Source of the DNA: JACKCR01 sp041390305
GTDB taxonomy: Bacteria > Eisenbacteria > RBG-16-71-46 > CAIMUX01
Length of the DNA stretch: 64,000 nucleotides
Assembly: GCA_041390305.1 (NCBI GenBank)
Contig: JAWKQE010000025.1
Location: 1-64,000, forward strand
Reading direction: 5' to 3'
Shown piece by piece: positions 10,675-18,666 of the stretch. A program made the position numbers and the translations under genes. Within the stretch, counting starts at the first letter, position 1. Every line of letters starts with the position of its first letter. The notes under the pieces were generated by a model, which was given only the letters and a program-made list of their open reading frames with translations, did no database searches and was not told the origin of the DNA.

Positions 10675-11313
10675 CTATCTCGTGAAGTAGTAGTGGAGTC
10701 CGACCTTGGCTTCTGCCGCCGTGACCGATCCGCCCTTGGGCCGCAGCATGTATCCGTCGATCGACCCATCGATGGTGATCACTCTCGTCAAGAAGTACTC
10801 CAAACCCGCGCCCAGGTTCGCCGAGAACCCCTCTCCCGGAAGACTGCTCTCGTCCCCGTCCCGAATCGAGGGACGATGGAAGCCGATGCCGCCCACCAGG
10901 TAACGGGAGATCCGGGAGCGGCGGGCGAAGTACACGTAGTAGCGTGCGAGAAAGTTGTTCACCTGATACTCGTCCTGGGAGTAGCCCGTGCCGCTCTTTC
11001 TCCGGAACCGCAGGTCCTCGAAGGTGGCACCGATGGCACTCCTCCGGTCCAGGCTGTAACGGATGTGAATACCCAGGCCGAACCCACCTTCGAAGATGTC
11101 GTAGGGGATCTCCTCGCTCTCCGGGCTGAACTGGTAGCTGTCCGAACCCCACATCAACCCACCGCCCATCTGGAACCCGACACTCGGGGTGTTCGTCCGT
11201 TGCTCGTAGGCCCAGGCGGGGCCTGGTGCGCCGACGAGACACAGCCCGGTCCAGATCAGAACGAGCCATCCCAGCACGGCTCCCTTGCTCCAGCTCCGAT
11301 TCCCAGAACGCAT
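10675..11313 (-). CDS. Small outer-membrane beta-barrel protein
   Basis: The product is 212 residues. ATG 11313 follows a strong GGAGGAGGAGG. A signal peptide runs to about residue 35 (APGPAWA then YEQ). The mature part alternates glycine and aromatic strands (VGFQMGGGLMWGSD, GGFGLGIHIRYSLD, NNFLARYYVYFARR, FSANLGAGLEYFLTR) and ends KVGLHYYFTR, typical of 8-strand OmpA/OmpW-like barrels. The exact family is not recognised. It lies 12 bases after xerD and 49 bases before the helicase, in the same run. Confidence 0.7.
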   Translation of the reverse strand: MRSGNRSWSKGAVLGWLVLIWTGLCLVGAPGPAWAYEQRTNTPSVGFQMGGGLMWGSDSYQFSPESEEIPYDIFEGGFGLGIHIRYSLDRRSAIGATFEDLRFRRKSGTGYSQDEYQVNNFLARYYVYFARRSRISRYLVGGIGFHRPSIRDGDESSLPGEGFSANLGAGLEYFLTRVITIDGSIDGYMLRPKGGSVTAAEAKVGLHYYFTR

Positions 11314-11325
11314 GCTTCCTCCTCC

Positions 11326-12216
11326 TCAACCTCTCGGATGGAACTCGTGATGAACGTGGCGCAGATAGTCGCGGTCCACAGCGGTGTAGATCTCGGTGGT
11401 CTTGAGGCTGCTGTGTCCGAGTAGCTCCTGGACGACGCGGAGTGACGCGCCCCCGTGCAACAGGTGCGTGGCGAAGCTGTGCCTCAGGACGTGGGGATGG
11501 ACGGCCGCGGTCGGGAGACCGCCCTCCGTCGCTCTCTTCCGCAGGATCTTCCAGAACCCCATGCGGGACAGGCGGCCTCCTCGTTGGTTCAGGAACAGCA
11601 CTCCGGGATCGGATCGGCGACCCAATAGATGCGATCGCGGTCCGGAGAGGTACGCCCCTATGGCCGCGGCGGCCGAGTCGCCGAGTGGGAGCAGACGCTC
11701 CTTGCTCCCCTTGCCACGCACCCGGATCCAGCGGTCCCGGAGATCCACGTCTTCGCTGCCGAGCCCGACGAGTTCGGAGACGCGCGTCCCCGTCCCGTAG
11801 GCGGTTTCGATCAGGGCGCGGTCCCGGACTTCGGCCGCCTTCGCGCCCTCGCATGCGGCCAGGAGAGCCTCGATCTGTTCGATGGTCAGGACCCGCGGGA
11901 GCGCCTTCGTCTTGGACGGCGCTTCGAGTTCCCGCGCAGGATCAGACTTCACCTCGCCCCGGGACGCGAGATGACGGTAGAAGCTCCGTATGGCGGAGCG
12001 CGCCCGCTGGCGGGAGGACGCGGCAAGCCCCAGGTCGTGGAGGCGTGCCAGGTACTCCCGTAGCGTGTCGGTGTCCGCTTCGTGAGGAAGTACCTCCCAG
12101 TCTTCCAGCGCGGAGAGGTAGGCGCGGATGTCCGAGGCATACGCATCCACCGTTCGCGGCGAGAGTCGCTTCTCGAAGGCCAGGTGTTCGACGAATCCGT
12201 CGATCAGGGGCATCAT
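11326..12216 (-). CDS. xerD: XerC/XerD-type tyrosine recombinase
   Basis: The product is 296 residues, the usual XerCD length. The N-terminal SAM-like core-binding domain spans about residues 1-88; the catalytic domain follows. All catalytic residues are visible: R145 in GTGTRVSEL, K172 in GKGSKER, H242-x-x-R245 in HPHVLRHSF, H268 in LLGHSS and nucleophile Y277 in TTEIYTAV. XerC and XerD resolve chromosome dimers at dif during division. The XerD rather than XerC assignment is uncertain. The start ATGATG overlaps the uvrC stop, so it is coupled to uvrC. No integron or transposon context is seen. Confidence 0.88.
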   Translation of the reverse strand: MMPLIDGFVEHLAFEKRLSPRTVDAYASDIRAYLSALEDWEVLPHEADTDTLREYLARLHDLGLAASSRQRARSAIRSFYRHLASRGEVKSDPARELEAPSKTKALPRVLTIEQIEALLAACEGAKAAEVRDRALIETAYGTGTRVSELVGLGSEDVDLRDRWIRVRGKGSKERLLPLGDSAAAAIGAYLSGPRSHLLGRRSDPGVLFLNQRGGRLSRMGFWKILRKRATEGGLPTAAVHPHVLRHSFATHLLHGGASLRVVQELLGHSSLKTTEIYTAVDRDYLRHVHHEFHPRG

Positions 12217-14420
12217 GGCTGCTCCTCCCCTGGTTCTCCGCGCGGCGCGTTCCGAGCGTCCTCTCCGGTAGCCGAGTCGCCCGCTCGTGCGGGGGGCGCC
12301 GTAGGGTTGGACCTCGGCCCAACCGCGTCCGTTTGCGGCGTTCCCAGCGCCTCGAAGAGGGCGCGGGCCACTTTGCCCCCGATTCCAGGCGTCTCCGCGA
12401 CCCTTCCCTCCCCGGCTTCCAGAATCCCGCGCACACTTCCGAACGTGCGCAGGAGCTGACGGCGCCGGACCGGTCCGATCCCCGCGACACCGTCCAGCTT
12501 CGAACTCCGCTGTCCGCCGGTGCGGCGCTTCCGATGGTAGGTCACGGCGAAGCGGTGGGCTTCGTCCCGCACGCGCTGCAGGAGTTGGAGCGCTTGGGAG
12601 CTGCGCGGAAGTCGGATGGGCTGGCCGCCCTGAGGGAGCACGATCTCCTCCTCTTTCTTGGCCAACCCCACGAGAGGTATGCGGGAAAATCCCATTTCCT
12701 CGAGGACCCGACGTGCACGTCCGACCTGGCCGATGCCGCCGTCGATGAGGATGAGGTCTGGAGGAACCTCTCCACGTGCTTCCACCCGCTGGAGGCGACG
12801 CCGTACGGCCGCCTCCATCATGGCAAAATCATCGGGACCTTCGATCGAGTCCATCTTAATCCGGCGGTATCCCCCCTTCCAGGGCTTTCCGTCCCGGAAG
12901 CAGACCACCGAAGCGACGGGAAACGCGCCCTGCGTGTTGCTTATGTCGAACCCCTCGATCTGGTACGGAGGGTTCGGCAGGTCGAGCACGCTCTGCAGTT
13001 CGTACACGGCGCGGTTCACGCGGGCTTTCTTCTGCGCCTGGATGAGCTCCTCTTCCTCGAGGAGGAGATGCGCGTTCTCTGCCGCGGCGGAGAGGAGGTC
13101 GCCGAGTTCGCCGCGCGTGCGCGTCTCGATGTGGACACGGTGTCCGGCCTGCTCTCCCAGCACCACCTCGAGTTCCGCACGGTCCTCGGGCTCGACTCGC
13201 GTGATGACGCGGCCGGGCACGGACGGCGAGTGCAGGAAGAGCGAGAGGAGCAGCGCCCGGAGCGCTTCCGCCTCCGAACGCCCCTCGACCTGTTTGAGGA
13301 TCCGGTGCGTCTTTCCCAGGACCTTGCTCTCGCGCACGTGGAGGAACACCGCGCACGCGTGGTTGCCGCGCATCGCCATGCCGATCACGTCTGCGTCGGT
13401 TGCGAGCGGGGGCGTCATCCTCTGCTCACGCATCAACAGGTCGAGCGTCTGGATTCCGTCGCGGAGCCGGGCGGCTTCCTCGAACTTGTGCGCCGCGGCC
13501 GCCGCGTGCATCCGCCCGCGGAGGGAGGCGAGCACTTCCTCCCCTTTTCCGGAGAGGAAGTCGACGAGTGGACCGACCTGACCGGCGTAGGCCGGCTGGT
13601 CCACGCGCTCTGTGCAGGGAGCGGTGCAGTTCCCGATGAAGAACTGGAGGCACTCCCGTCCGCCCCGCGCGAGGCGCTGGTCCGTGCAGTTTCGGAGCTG
13701 GAAGACCTTGCGCAGGACACGGAGCGTCTTCCGGAAGTCCTTCACGCGAATGAACGGACCGAAGTAGCGGGATCCGTCGTTGACGACGTGCCGGGTGAGG
13801 AAGAGTGCCGGGAAGGCGTGGGGCGTGACCTTGAGGTACGGGTACTTCTTGTCGTCCTTGAGCTGGATGTTGAAGCGCGGGTGGTACTGCTTGATGAGAT
13901 GCGACTCGAGGATGAGCGCTTCCATCTCGGTTGCGAGCGCGATGTAGTCGAGCGTCCGAATCGTGCGGCGGAGGGCCCGAAGGCGGTTGTCGTCGGGAGC
14001 GGGTCCCCGGAAGTAGTTCCGGACCCGGTTCGCGAGCACCTTCGCCTTTCCCACGTAAATGACCCGTCCCCGGCCGTCACGGAAGATGTAGACCCCGGGC
14101 TGCTTCGGGAGGAGACCGAGCTTCGTCTCGATCGCGGTCTTCCAGTCCACACCGGCGATCGATGGGGCATCCGCGTCCGCGATCCCGAGCGGGCCTGGAC
14201 TCTGGCCTTCGCCCGCGTCTCGACCTTGACGCCGGTTCACCACGCCCTGACCGGGTTCCCGGTCGCCGCCAACGCCCGGTTTCGAGCCCTCGTGTGCGCC
14301 GGGCCCCGAGGTGGGTTCGCTGACCCGCGGCTCCCGCCCCCGATCCGGATCGAGGTCCGGGAGGTCTGTCCGGTTTGCCGGAATCGGGAGCCAGTCTTTC
14401 TTCCGTCGACGAGGTGGCAT
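12213..14420 (-). CDS. uvrC: UvrABC excinuclease subunit C
   Basis: UvrC makes both incisions around DNA lesions recognised by UvrAB. From ATG 14420 the product is 735 residues. The GIY-YIG nuclease domain starts near residue 105 (GVY 109-111, IYVGKAK 121-127). It is followed by the cysteine cluster (CTDQR, CLQFFIGNCTAPC), a UVR motif (HKFEEAARLRDGI), the RNase H-like endonuclease domain (EGFDISNTQG, LILIDGGIGQ) and C-terminal helix-hairpin-helix motifs (LDGVAGIGPVRRRQLLR). The 90 residues before the nuclease domain are Pro/Arg/Gly-rich and unusual for UvrC, so the true start may be further downstream. The C-terminus also has a disordered tail of about 35 residues. Confidence 0.93.
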   Translation of the reverse strand: MPPRRRKKDWLPIPANRTDLPDLDPDRGREPRVSEPTSGPGAHEGSKPGVGGDREPGQGVVNRRQGRDAGEGQSPGPLGIADADAPSIAGVDWKTAIETKLGLLPKQPGVYIFRDGRGRVIYVGKAKVLANRVRNYFRGPAPDDNRLRALRRTIRTLDYIALATEMEALILESHLIKQYHPRFNIQLKDDKKYPYLKVTPHAFPALFLTRHVVNDGSRYFGPFIRVKDFRKTLRVLRKVFQLRNCTDQRLARGGRECLQFFIGNCTAPCTERVDQPAYAGQVGPLVDFLSGKGEEVLASLRGRMHAAAAAHKFEEAARLRDGIQTLDLLMREQRMTPPLATDADVIGMAMRGNHACAVFLHVRESKVLGKTHRILKQVEGRSEAEALRALLLSLFLHSPSVPGRVITRVEPEDRAELEVVLGEQAGHRVHIETRTRGELGDLLSAAAENAHLLLEEEELIQAQKKARVNRAVYELQSVLDLPNPPYQIEGFDISNTQGAFPVASVVCFRDGKPWKGGYRRIKMDSIEGPDDFAMMEAAVRRRLQRVEARGEVPPDLILIDGGIGQVGRARRVLEEMGFSRIPLVGLAKKEEEIVLPQGGQPIRLPRSSQALQLLQRVRDEAHRFAVTYHRKRRTGGQRSSKLDGVAGIGPVRRRQLLRTFGSVRGILEAGEGRVAETPGIGGKVARALFEALGTPQTDAVGPRSNPTAPPARAGDSATGEDARNAPRGEPGEEQP

Positions 14421-14574
14421 CCTCGCAGTCTAGCCCGATCGGGGGGAGACTTCGAGCCGGTCAGGAAAAGGATCCGCCTCTCGGACTCGCGACCCAGTAG
14501 TGAAGCTGATGCTCCGCTCAACCGATCTCTATCCGAGTCGGAACTGGGCCGACGACAAATCCACAGAGATTCGA

Positions 14575-14652
14575 AGGGCGATCCGGCGACCTCCCCACCG
14601 AGCCGTGGGGAGGTCGAGCCGCGCGGCAAATCGCCCTGGTTGGGGTAACCAG
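14575..14652 (+). ncRNA. Structured 5' leader of the FlgD-domain protein (candidate cis-regulatory RNA)
   Basis: Three nested or adjacent perfect helices lie directly upstream of the ribosome binding site. An outer stem AGGGCGAT/ATCGCCCT (14575-14582 with 14630-14637) encloses a 10-bp hairpin GACCTCCCCA/TGGGGAGGTC (14588-14597 with 14606-14615) and a small palindrome GCCGCGCGGC (14618-14627). The alternative hairpin CTGGTT/AACCAG (14636-14641 with 14647-14652) shares two bases with the outer stem and ends just before AGGGGGAG. I could not match it to a riboswitch class I know. Confidence 0.4.
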
Positions 14653-14663
14653 CAGGGGGAGTG

Positions 14664-17447
14664 ATGAAGAACAGGTTCAACCAGTGGCCGGTATTGCTCT
14701 GCTTCGCCTCGATGGCCGTTCCGTCGGTCGGCACGGCAGCCGACGCCGCGAATAGCGACGACCTATCCACCGCGCTCACGCGAAGCGGGCTGCGGGCTCG
14801 GGTCGAGAGTTATGTGGACCGCGCCTCCGAGGGCGGGGCCCGAAGCCATCGGGAGACCGCATCCCTTCGCGGGGGCGGGGATCCAACGACGGGCTACTAC
14901 TACAGCTGCGACAGCAACCCGGAAGTGCTCGACCCGAACTTCGAGTCCGAGCCGCGTCCGAGCCTTGGCGGCTCGACCATGTTCGAATGGGGCGAGACCA
15001 TCCACGGCGCGTGGAACGTGAACGAAGGCTCGGCCCAGCTCCACCGCTACAAGGTCGGTCGCCACGGCATCCCGGCTGGAACCGTGCTCGAGATCAACGG
15101 TGACTCGCCCGGCAACGTCTCGCAGATGATCGGGGGGCTGGAGCCCTACACCCACTATACGGTGATGTTCCACTACGCGACCGTCCCGGACGGACCCGAG
15201 ACGGCCATGTACGTCACCTCCGACGACGACTCCTGGTACTTCGAGTCGGATCAGGACGTGCTCGACGGGTGGAGTCTGGGTTACTTCGACTTCTTCACGG
15301 AAGACGACGTGGAGACGATCTCCTTCCTCTCGCTCACGAGCGAGGCTGGAATGGTGATCGACGACGTTCGCGTGATCTGCGGGCTCCTGCCCAGCCTGAC
15401 CAATCCGGGAACGCAGTACAACCAGGAGGGTGACGAAGTCTCCCTCCAGCTCGAGTCGACCGGGATCGGTGACGTCGAATTCTGGGCCTACGAGCTTCCT
15501 CCCGGACTCGAGATCGACGGGGAGACAGGCCTCATCAGCGGGACGATCGACGACGCCGCCGCCGGGTTCTACTGGGTCGAGATCTACGTCGAAGACGAGG
15601 AAGACGACCGCTACTACCACTTCAACTGGCACGTCCGGTCGTCGACCGGTCTCGTCGCCTACCTTCCGCTCGACGAAGGGACGGATGACTACGCCGAAGA
15701 CTTCTCCGGCTACGGCAACGATGGTGAACTGACCCCCGGTACGGAGTGGATCGCCGGCGTCGATGGCACGGGAATCCTCGGCTGGGACGACGAATTCGTC
15801 TTTTGTGATCTGTCCCCCAGCCTGCTTCCACACGGCGAGGGTTTCAGCTTCTCCGCGTGGGTGCGGCACCAGCCGGTGTGGTCCGCCGAGGGTGGGGACC
15901 CGACGACGGGCGGCCCCGAGTTCTCCATGATCGCGTTCATGGGTGACTGGGGGATCCCGGATGCCGGAGGAGAGGACTTCGACTACTACTTCCTCCAGGA
16001 CGGAGACTACATGGATGGCGGATTCCTTCTCTACAACGAGGTCGAGGACGAACTCGAATGGGGTTGGGTCGGAGCCGAGGGTCTTCCCTTCGACGAGTGG
16101 TATCACCTCGTCGTCACCACCGATGGGCAAGGGTTCAAACTCTATGTGAATGGCGAGCTCCTCAATTGGGACGATTGGGGCTACGAAGGGTTCGAGCTGG
16201 CGGCCTGGGGCAACGGCCCGGTTCAGTTCGGAAGCTTCTCGGACTGGTGGGATACCGATCCCTGTGGCATCGACGAGGTGCGGATCTACGACTACGTGCT
16301 CAGCCCGGAGCAGGTTGCGGAACTCGCGGCCGACGTTCCTGAGTTTGCGCTCCAGAACCCTGGTGACCAGACCAACCGAGTCGGCGACGAGGTCGACCTC
16401 GCGCTCGTCTCCCAAGGTGGAGTTCAGTACTTCGAAGCCGACGGACTCCCGAGTTCGCTCTGGATCGATGAGGGTACCGGCCACATCTACGGCGATCTCG
16501 GACCGTGCGATGCCGGTGTCTTCGACGTCACCGTCTACGCTTGGAACGACACGAACGAGACGATGGTCGAGTTCACGTGGACGGTGAACGACGTCCCCGG
16601 TGGTCTCGTCGACGACTGGAGCTTCGAGGAAGGTGGCCCCGTCGATCCGGGCGATTACGTCCGGTACGAGGACGGGGAGGACATCAGTGAGTCCTGGTTC
16701 TGCGTCGAAGGCGAGGTGGACCTCCATCACGTCGACCACGACGGCGTCGGAAACGGCCTCGATGCAAGCGCGGGAACGCAGGTCCTCGACCTCAACGGCG
16801 GCATGCCGGGTGTGGTTGGAACGGTGGTTCACGGCCTCGAAGCCGGCAAGGAGTACATCCTCCGCGTCCATTGTGCGACGCACCCGAGGGCGTCTGCGAA
16901 CTCCGCAACCATCTACGTAGAGCCCGAGGAGGTCGAGTACGACCTCTATACGGGGCCGGGTGCCGGCGGTGGCCGCGGCCAGCGCTGGATCTGGAAGACG
17001 TTCCGCTTCACGGCGGTGTTCAACAACCCGACGTACTACTTCGTGAGCAACGACGATGGCCCCTACGGGATGCTGATCGATCAGGTGTCGATCACCTGTG
17101 CCGACGGCCCGGACCACGAACCCAGTGACCCGGACCCGATCGAGCCCTCGTCGAGCCTCGTGATTCCGGCTACGACCCAACTCCAGCTGAGCCAGCCGAA
17201 CCCGTTCTCCGCGTCGACCTCCATCCGCTACGACCTCGGAACCGCAACGCCGGTCGAGATCGATGTGTATGCGGTGGACGGTCGCCACGTCCGAACCCTC
17301 GTCGATGAGACGCAGGCGGCCGGTTCGCGTTCCGTGGACTGGGATGGCCGCGACGATCGCGGCGACGTCGTGGCGTCGGGTGCGTATCTCCTCCAGTTCC
17401 GGGCGGGGACGCACAAGGAGACGCGGCGGATCGTCAAGGTGCAGTAG
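14664..17447 (+). CDS. Large secreted protein: two DUF642-like domains, LamG domain, Ig-like domains, FlgD-type C-terminal domain
   Basis: The product is 927 residues from ATG 14664, just after AGGGGGAG. A signal peptide occupies about residues 1-25. Two similar galactose-binding-like (DUF642-type) segments lie near residues 75-245 and 650-835, each with a NGG/NGDxPG, Q/V-GLEPYxxYTVMFHYAT-type core and a closing IDDVRVICG or IDQVSITCA strand. Short putative-Ig segments (LTNPGTQYNQEGDEVSL; LQNPGDQTNRVGDEVDL) flank a concanavalin/LamG-like domain (about 320-545: LVAYLPLDEG, WYHLVVTTDGQGFKLYVNGEL, IDEVRIYDYVLSPEQV). The last 90 residues form a FlgD-like Ig domain (LSQPNPFSASTSIRYDL to GAYLLQFRAG), used as a C-terminal sorting or anchoring domain in FCB-type bacteria. 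It probably binds carbohydrate at the cell surface; ligand unknown. Confidence 0.85.
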   Translation: MKNRFNQWPVLLCFASMAVPSVGTAADAANSDDLSTALTRSGLRARVESYVDRASEGGARSHRETASLRGGGDPTTGYYYSCDSNPEVLDPNFESEPRPSLGGSTMFEWGETIHGAWNVNEGSAQLHRYKVGRHGIPAGTVLEINGDSPGNVSQMIGGLEPYTHYTVMFHYATVPDGPETAMYVTSDDDSWYFESDQDVLDGWSLGYFDFFTEDDVETISFLSLTSEAGMVIDDVRVICGLLPSLTNPGTQYNQEGDEVSLQLESTGIGDVEFWAYELPPGLEIDGETGLISGTIDDAAAGFYWVEIYVEDEEDDRYYHFNWHVRSSTGLVAYLPLDEGTDDYAEDFSGYGNDGELTPGTEWIAGVDGTGILGWDDEFVFCDLSPSLLPHGEGFSFSAWVRHQPVWSAEGGDPTTGGPEFSMIAFMGDWGIPDAGGEDFDYYFLQDGDYMDGGFLLYNEVEDELEWGWVGAEGLPFDEWYHLVVTTDGQGFKLYVNGELLNWDDWGYEGFELAAWGNGPVQFGSFSDWWDTDPCGIDEVRIYDYVLSPEQVAELAADVPEFALQNPGDQTNRVGDEVDLALVSQGGVQYFEADGLPSSLWIDEGTGHIYGDLGPCDAGVFDVTVYAWNDTNETMVEFTWTVNDVPGGLVDDWSFEEGGPVDPGDYVRYEDGEDISESWFCVEGEVDLHHVDHDGVGNGLDASAGTQVLDLNGGMPGVVGTVVHGLEAGKEYILRVHCATHPRASANSATIYVEPEEVEYDLYTGPGAGGGRGQRWIWKTFRFTAVFNNPTYYFVSNDDGPYGMLIDQVSITCADGPDHEPSDPDPIEPSSSLVIPATTQLQLSQPNPFSASTSIRYDLGTATPVEIDVYAVDGRHVRTLVDETQAAGSRSVDWDGRDDRGDVVASGAYLLQFRAGTHKETRRIVKVQ

Positions 17448-17561
17448 GCGCGCAAGAGTCCGTCTGCTCGGACGGCGTCACGGCCGGGATCGAAGTCTGT
17501 CGTCATGCGGCGGACTCGTCGCCGGGGGCCCGAGTCGGATGGAACTGCGTTCGGTCAATAC

Positions 17562-17594
17562 AAAGAGCCCCGGAGGTCGACTCCGGGGCGCTTT
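17562..17594. terminator. Bidirectional hairpin terminator
   Basis: GCCCCGGAG (17567-17575) pairs with CTCCGGGGC (17581-17589), extended by AAAG/CTTT after one mismatch. The plus side ends CTTTG (after the secreted protein gene) and the minus side TCTTTGTATTG (after tRNA-Arg). It lies between the two genes. Confidence 0.6.
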
Positions 17595-17631
17595 GCTCGA
17601 GGCGGCGATACCGGTCTTGACGGACAGTGAT

Positions 17632-17703
17632 TGCCCCGACAGGGATCGAACCTGTGGCCTACGGTTTAGAAACCGTCGCTCTATCCGACTGAGCTACGGG
17701 GGC
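17632..17703 (-). tRNA. tRNA-Arg, one base short in the anticodon loop and one in the acceptor stem
   Basis: Cloverleaf arms on the minus strand: acceptor GCCCCCG, D-arm GCTC..GAGC, anticodon stem ACGGT/ACCGT, variable AGGCC, T-arm ACAGG TTCGATC CCTGT, then CGGGGCA. The anticodon loop has six bases (TTCTAA), lacking position 32 if read as UCU. The 3' acceptor strand has four Gs where five are needed to pair with GCCCCCG. Restoring one C in the loop gives TTCCTAA (anticodon CCU, also Arg), and restoring one G gives a perfect 7-bp acceptor stem. Both gaps are in short homopolymers, so consensus errors are likely. No CCA is encoded, unlike the other three tRNAs here. Confidence 0.8.
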
Positions 17704-17717
17704 TGATGAGCTAACGC

Positions 17718-17746
17718 ACGCTAGCACCGTTCTTTGCGTCTGTCCA
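17718..17746 (-). promoter_or_regulatory. Promoter of tRNA-Arg
   Basis: Minus strand: TGGACA (17746-17741), a 17-base spacer, TAGCGT (17723-17718), 14 bases before the tRNA 5' end. The same TGGACA box precedes tRNA-Pro(CGG). Confidence 0.5.
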
Positions 17747-17763
17747 CTCCTCCGACGCCAGAG

Positions 17764-17789
17764 AAAACGGGGTGGCACATGCCACCCCG
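17764..17789 (-). terminator. Intrinsic terminator after the exported protein at 17850
   Basis: CGGGGTGGC (17768-17776) pairs with GCCACCCCG (17781-17789) around loop ACAT. On the minus strand it is followed by GTTTTCTC. Confidence 0.65.
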
Positions 17790-17849
17790 CGTAGGCGGAA
17801 CTCGGGCGTACCGCGCTGGTTCAGAAGCCGGCCCGTGTAGGTCGCGTCT

Positions 17850-18466
17850 CTACCGGAATGTCGCCTTCACTTCTCCCCACGTGGCCGTCTCGACTGGGGT
17901 GGGCTGGCCGGAGATGGTCAGTTGAGCGAAGTCGATCTCCATCCGGACGTTGTCCGGGATGATCCGCCAGATGTTGAAGCCGAACCGGGTGAGACCGGTG
18001 AAGTCGTACGTCCCGAAGGCGTCGAGGATGTCGAGCGTGGTCAGCGTTTCGCCGACGTATCCGAGATCGACGTTGAGGTTGTGATCGGTCACGTCGAGGA
18101 GCACGCCGCCGGGAGAGATCGGCCCGCTGGAGAGGAAGAAACCGTCAGCGACCGGGAATCCTTCGACGAGTGCGAAGTACGCGTCGCCTGCGCCCAGCCC
18201 AACGACGGTGCCGCCGCTGAACGACATCGAGAAGGACGCCGGATCGACGACATAGCCACGCACGTCTCCGGAAGCGCCTCCTCGAAGCTGTCCGAGTCGA
18301 CTTGGAATGAGACGGTGACACCTTCACCGGAGCCGACACCGCTGAGGGGGGCGTCTCCGATCGCGTTGAACGCGACCTGTCCGGTGACTTCCACGTTGAC
18401 GATTTCGGCGTGCGCCGCGGTGGCGGCGAGCATGCCGACGACGACGAGACTCGCGAGCTTCCGCAT
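17850..18466 (-). CDS. Exported protein of unknown function, frameshifted
   Basis: Two overlapping frames make one protein. The first opens at ATG 18466 after GGAGG, with a signal peptide (MRKLASLVVVGMLAATAAHA) and then beta-rich sequence to DSDSFEEA. The second continues with GDVRGYVVDPASFSMSFSGG to a stop at 17850. The switch is at about 18266-18280, in CTTCCGGAG; adding one base gives exactly 206 codons (205 residues). The combined sequence resembles beta-sandwich exported proteins often found with PEP-CTERM sorting signals, with the pattern VTGQVxFN..PLSGVxxGxxVTxSFxVDSDSF, but no PEP-CTERM tail is present. It has its own promoter and terminator. Function unknown. The break looks like a sequencing error. 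Confidence 0.65.
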
Positions 18467-18536
18467 GGGGTCCTCCTGCGGTCACGATGTTTTTCTGCGG
18501 ATTGCGACGCGCCGCGATGGCCGTCGACCGAAACGG

Positions 18537-18565
18537 AAGCTAGCAAACGGGATCGATCTCTGCAA
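18537..18565 (-). promoter_or_regulatory. Promoter of the exported protein at 17850
   Basis: Minus strand: TTGCAG (18565-18560), a 17-base spacer, TAGCTT (18542-18537), about 70 bases upstream of ATG 18466. Confidence 0.5.
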
Positions 18566-18666
18566 GTATCTCTGAGAGAATCTCTCGCAGGTCCTCACGA
18601 GGAAGGGCAGAATCTCCTACTCCTGGGAACCAGATCACGTCTACACTGCCGGACCGGGGTAAACGA

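Noticed and set aside
11326..12216. Integron or mobile-element integrase
   Set aside because: The recombinase has XerCD length and sequence, is translationally coupled to uvrC, and no attC arrays, cassettes or element ends are present.
11442..14648. 1068-codon open frame on the plus strand
   Set aside because: It runs opposite uvrC and xerD, both of which have all catalytic motifs. Long antisense frames are expected at this GC content.
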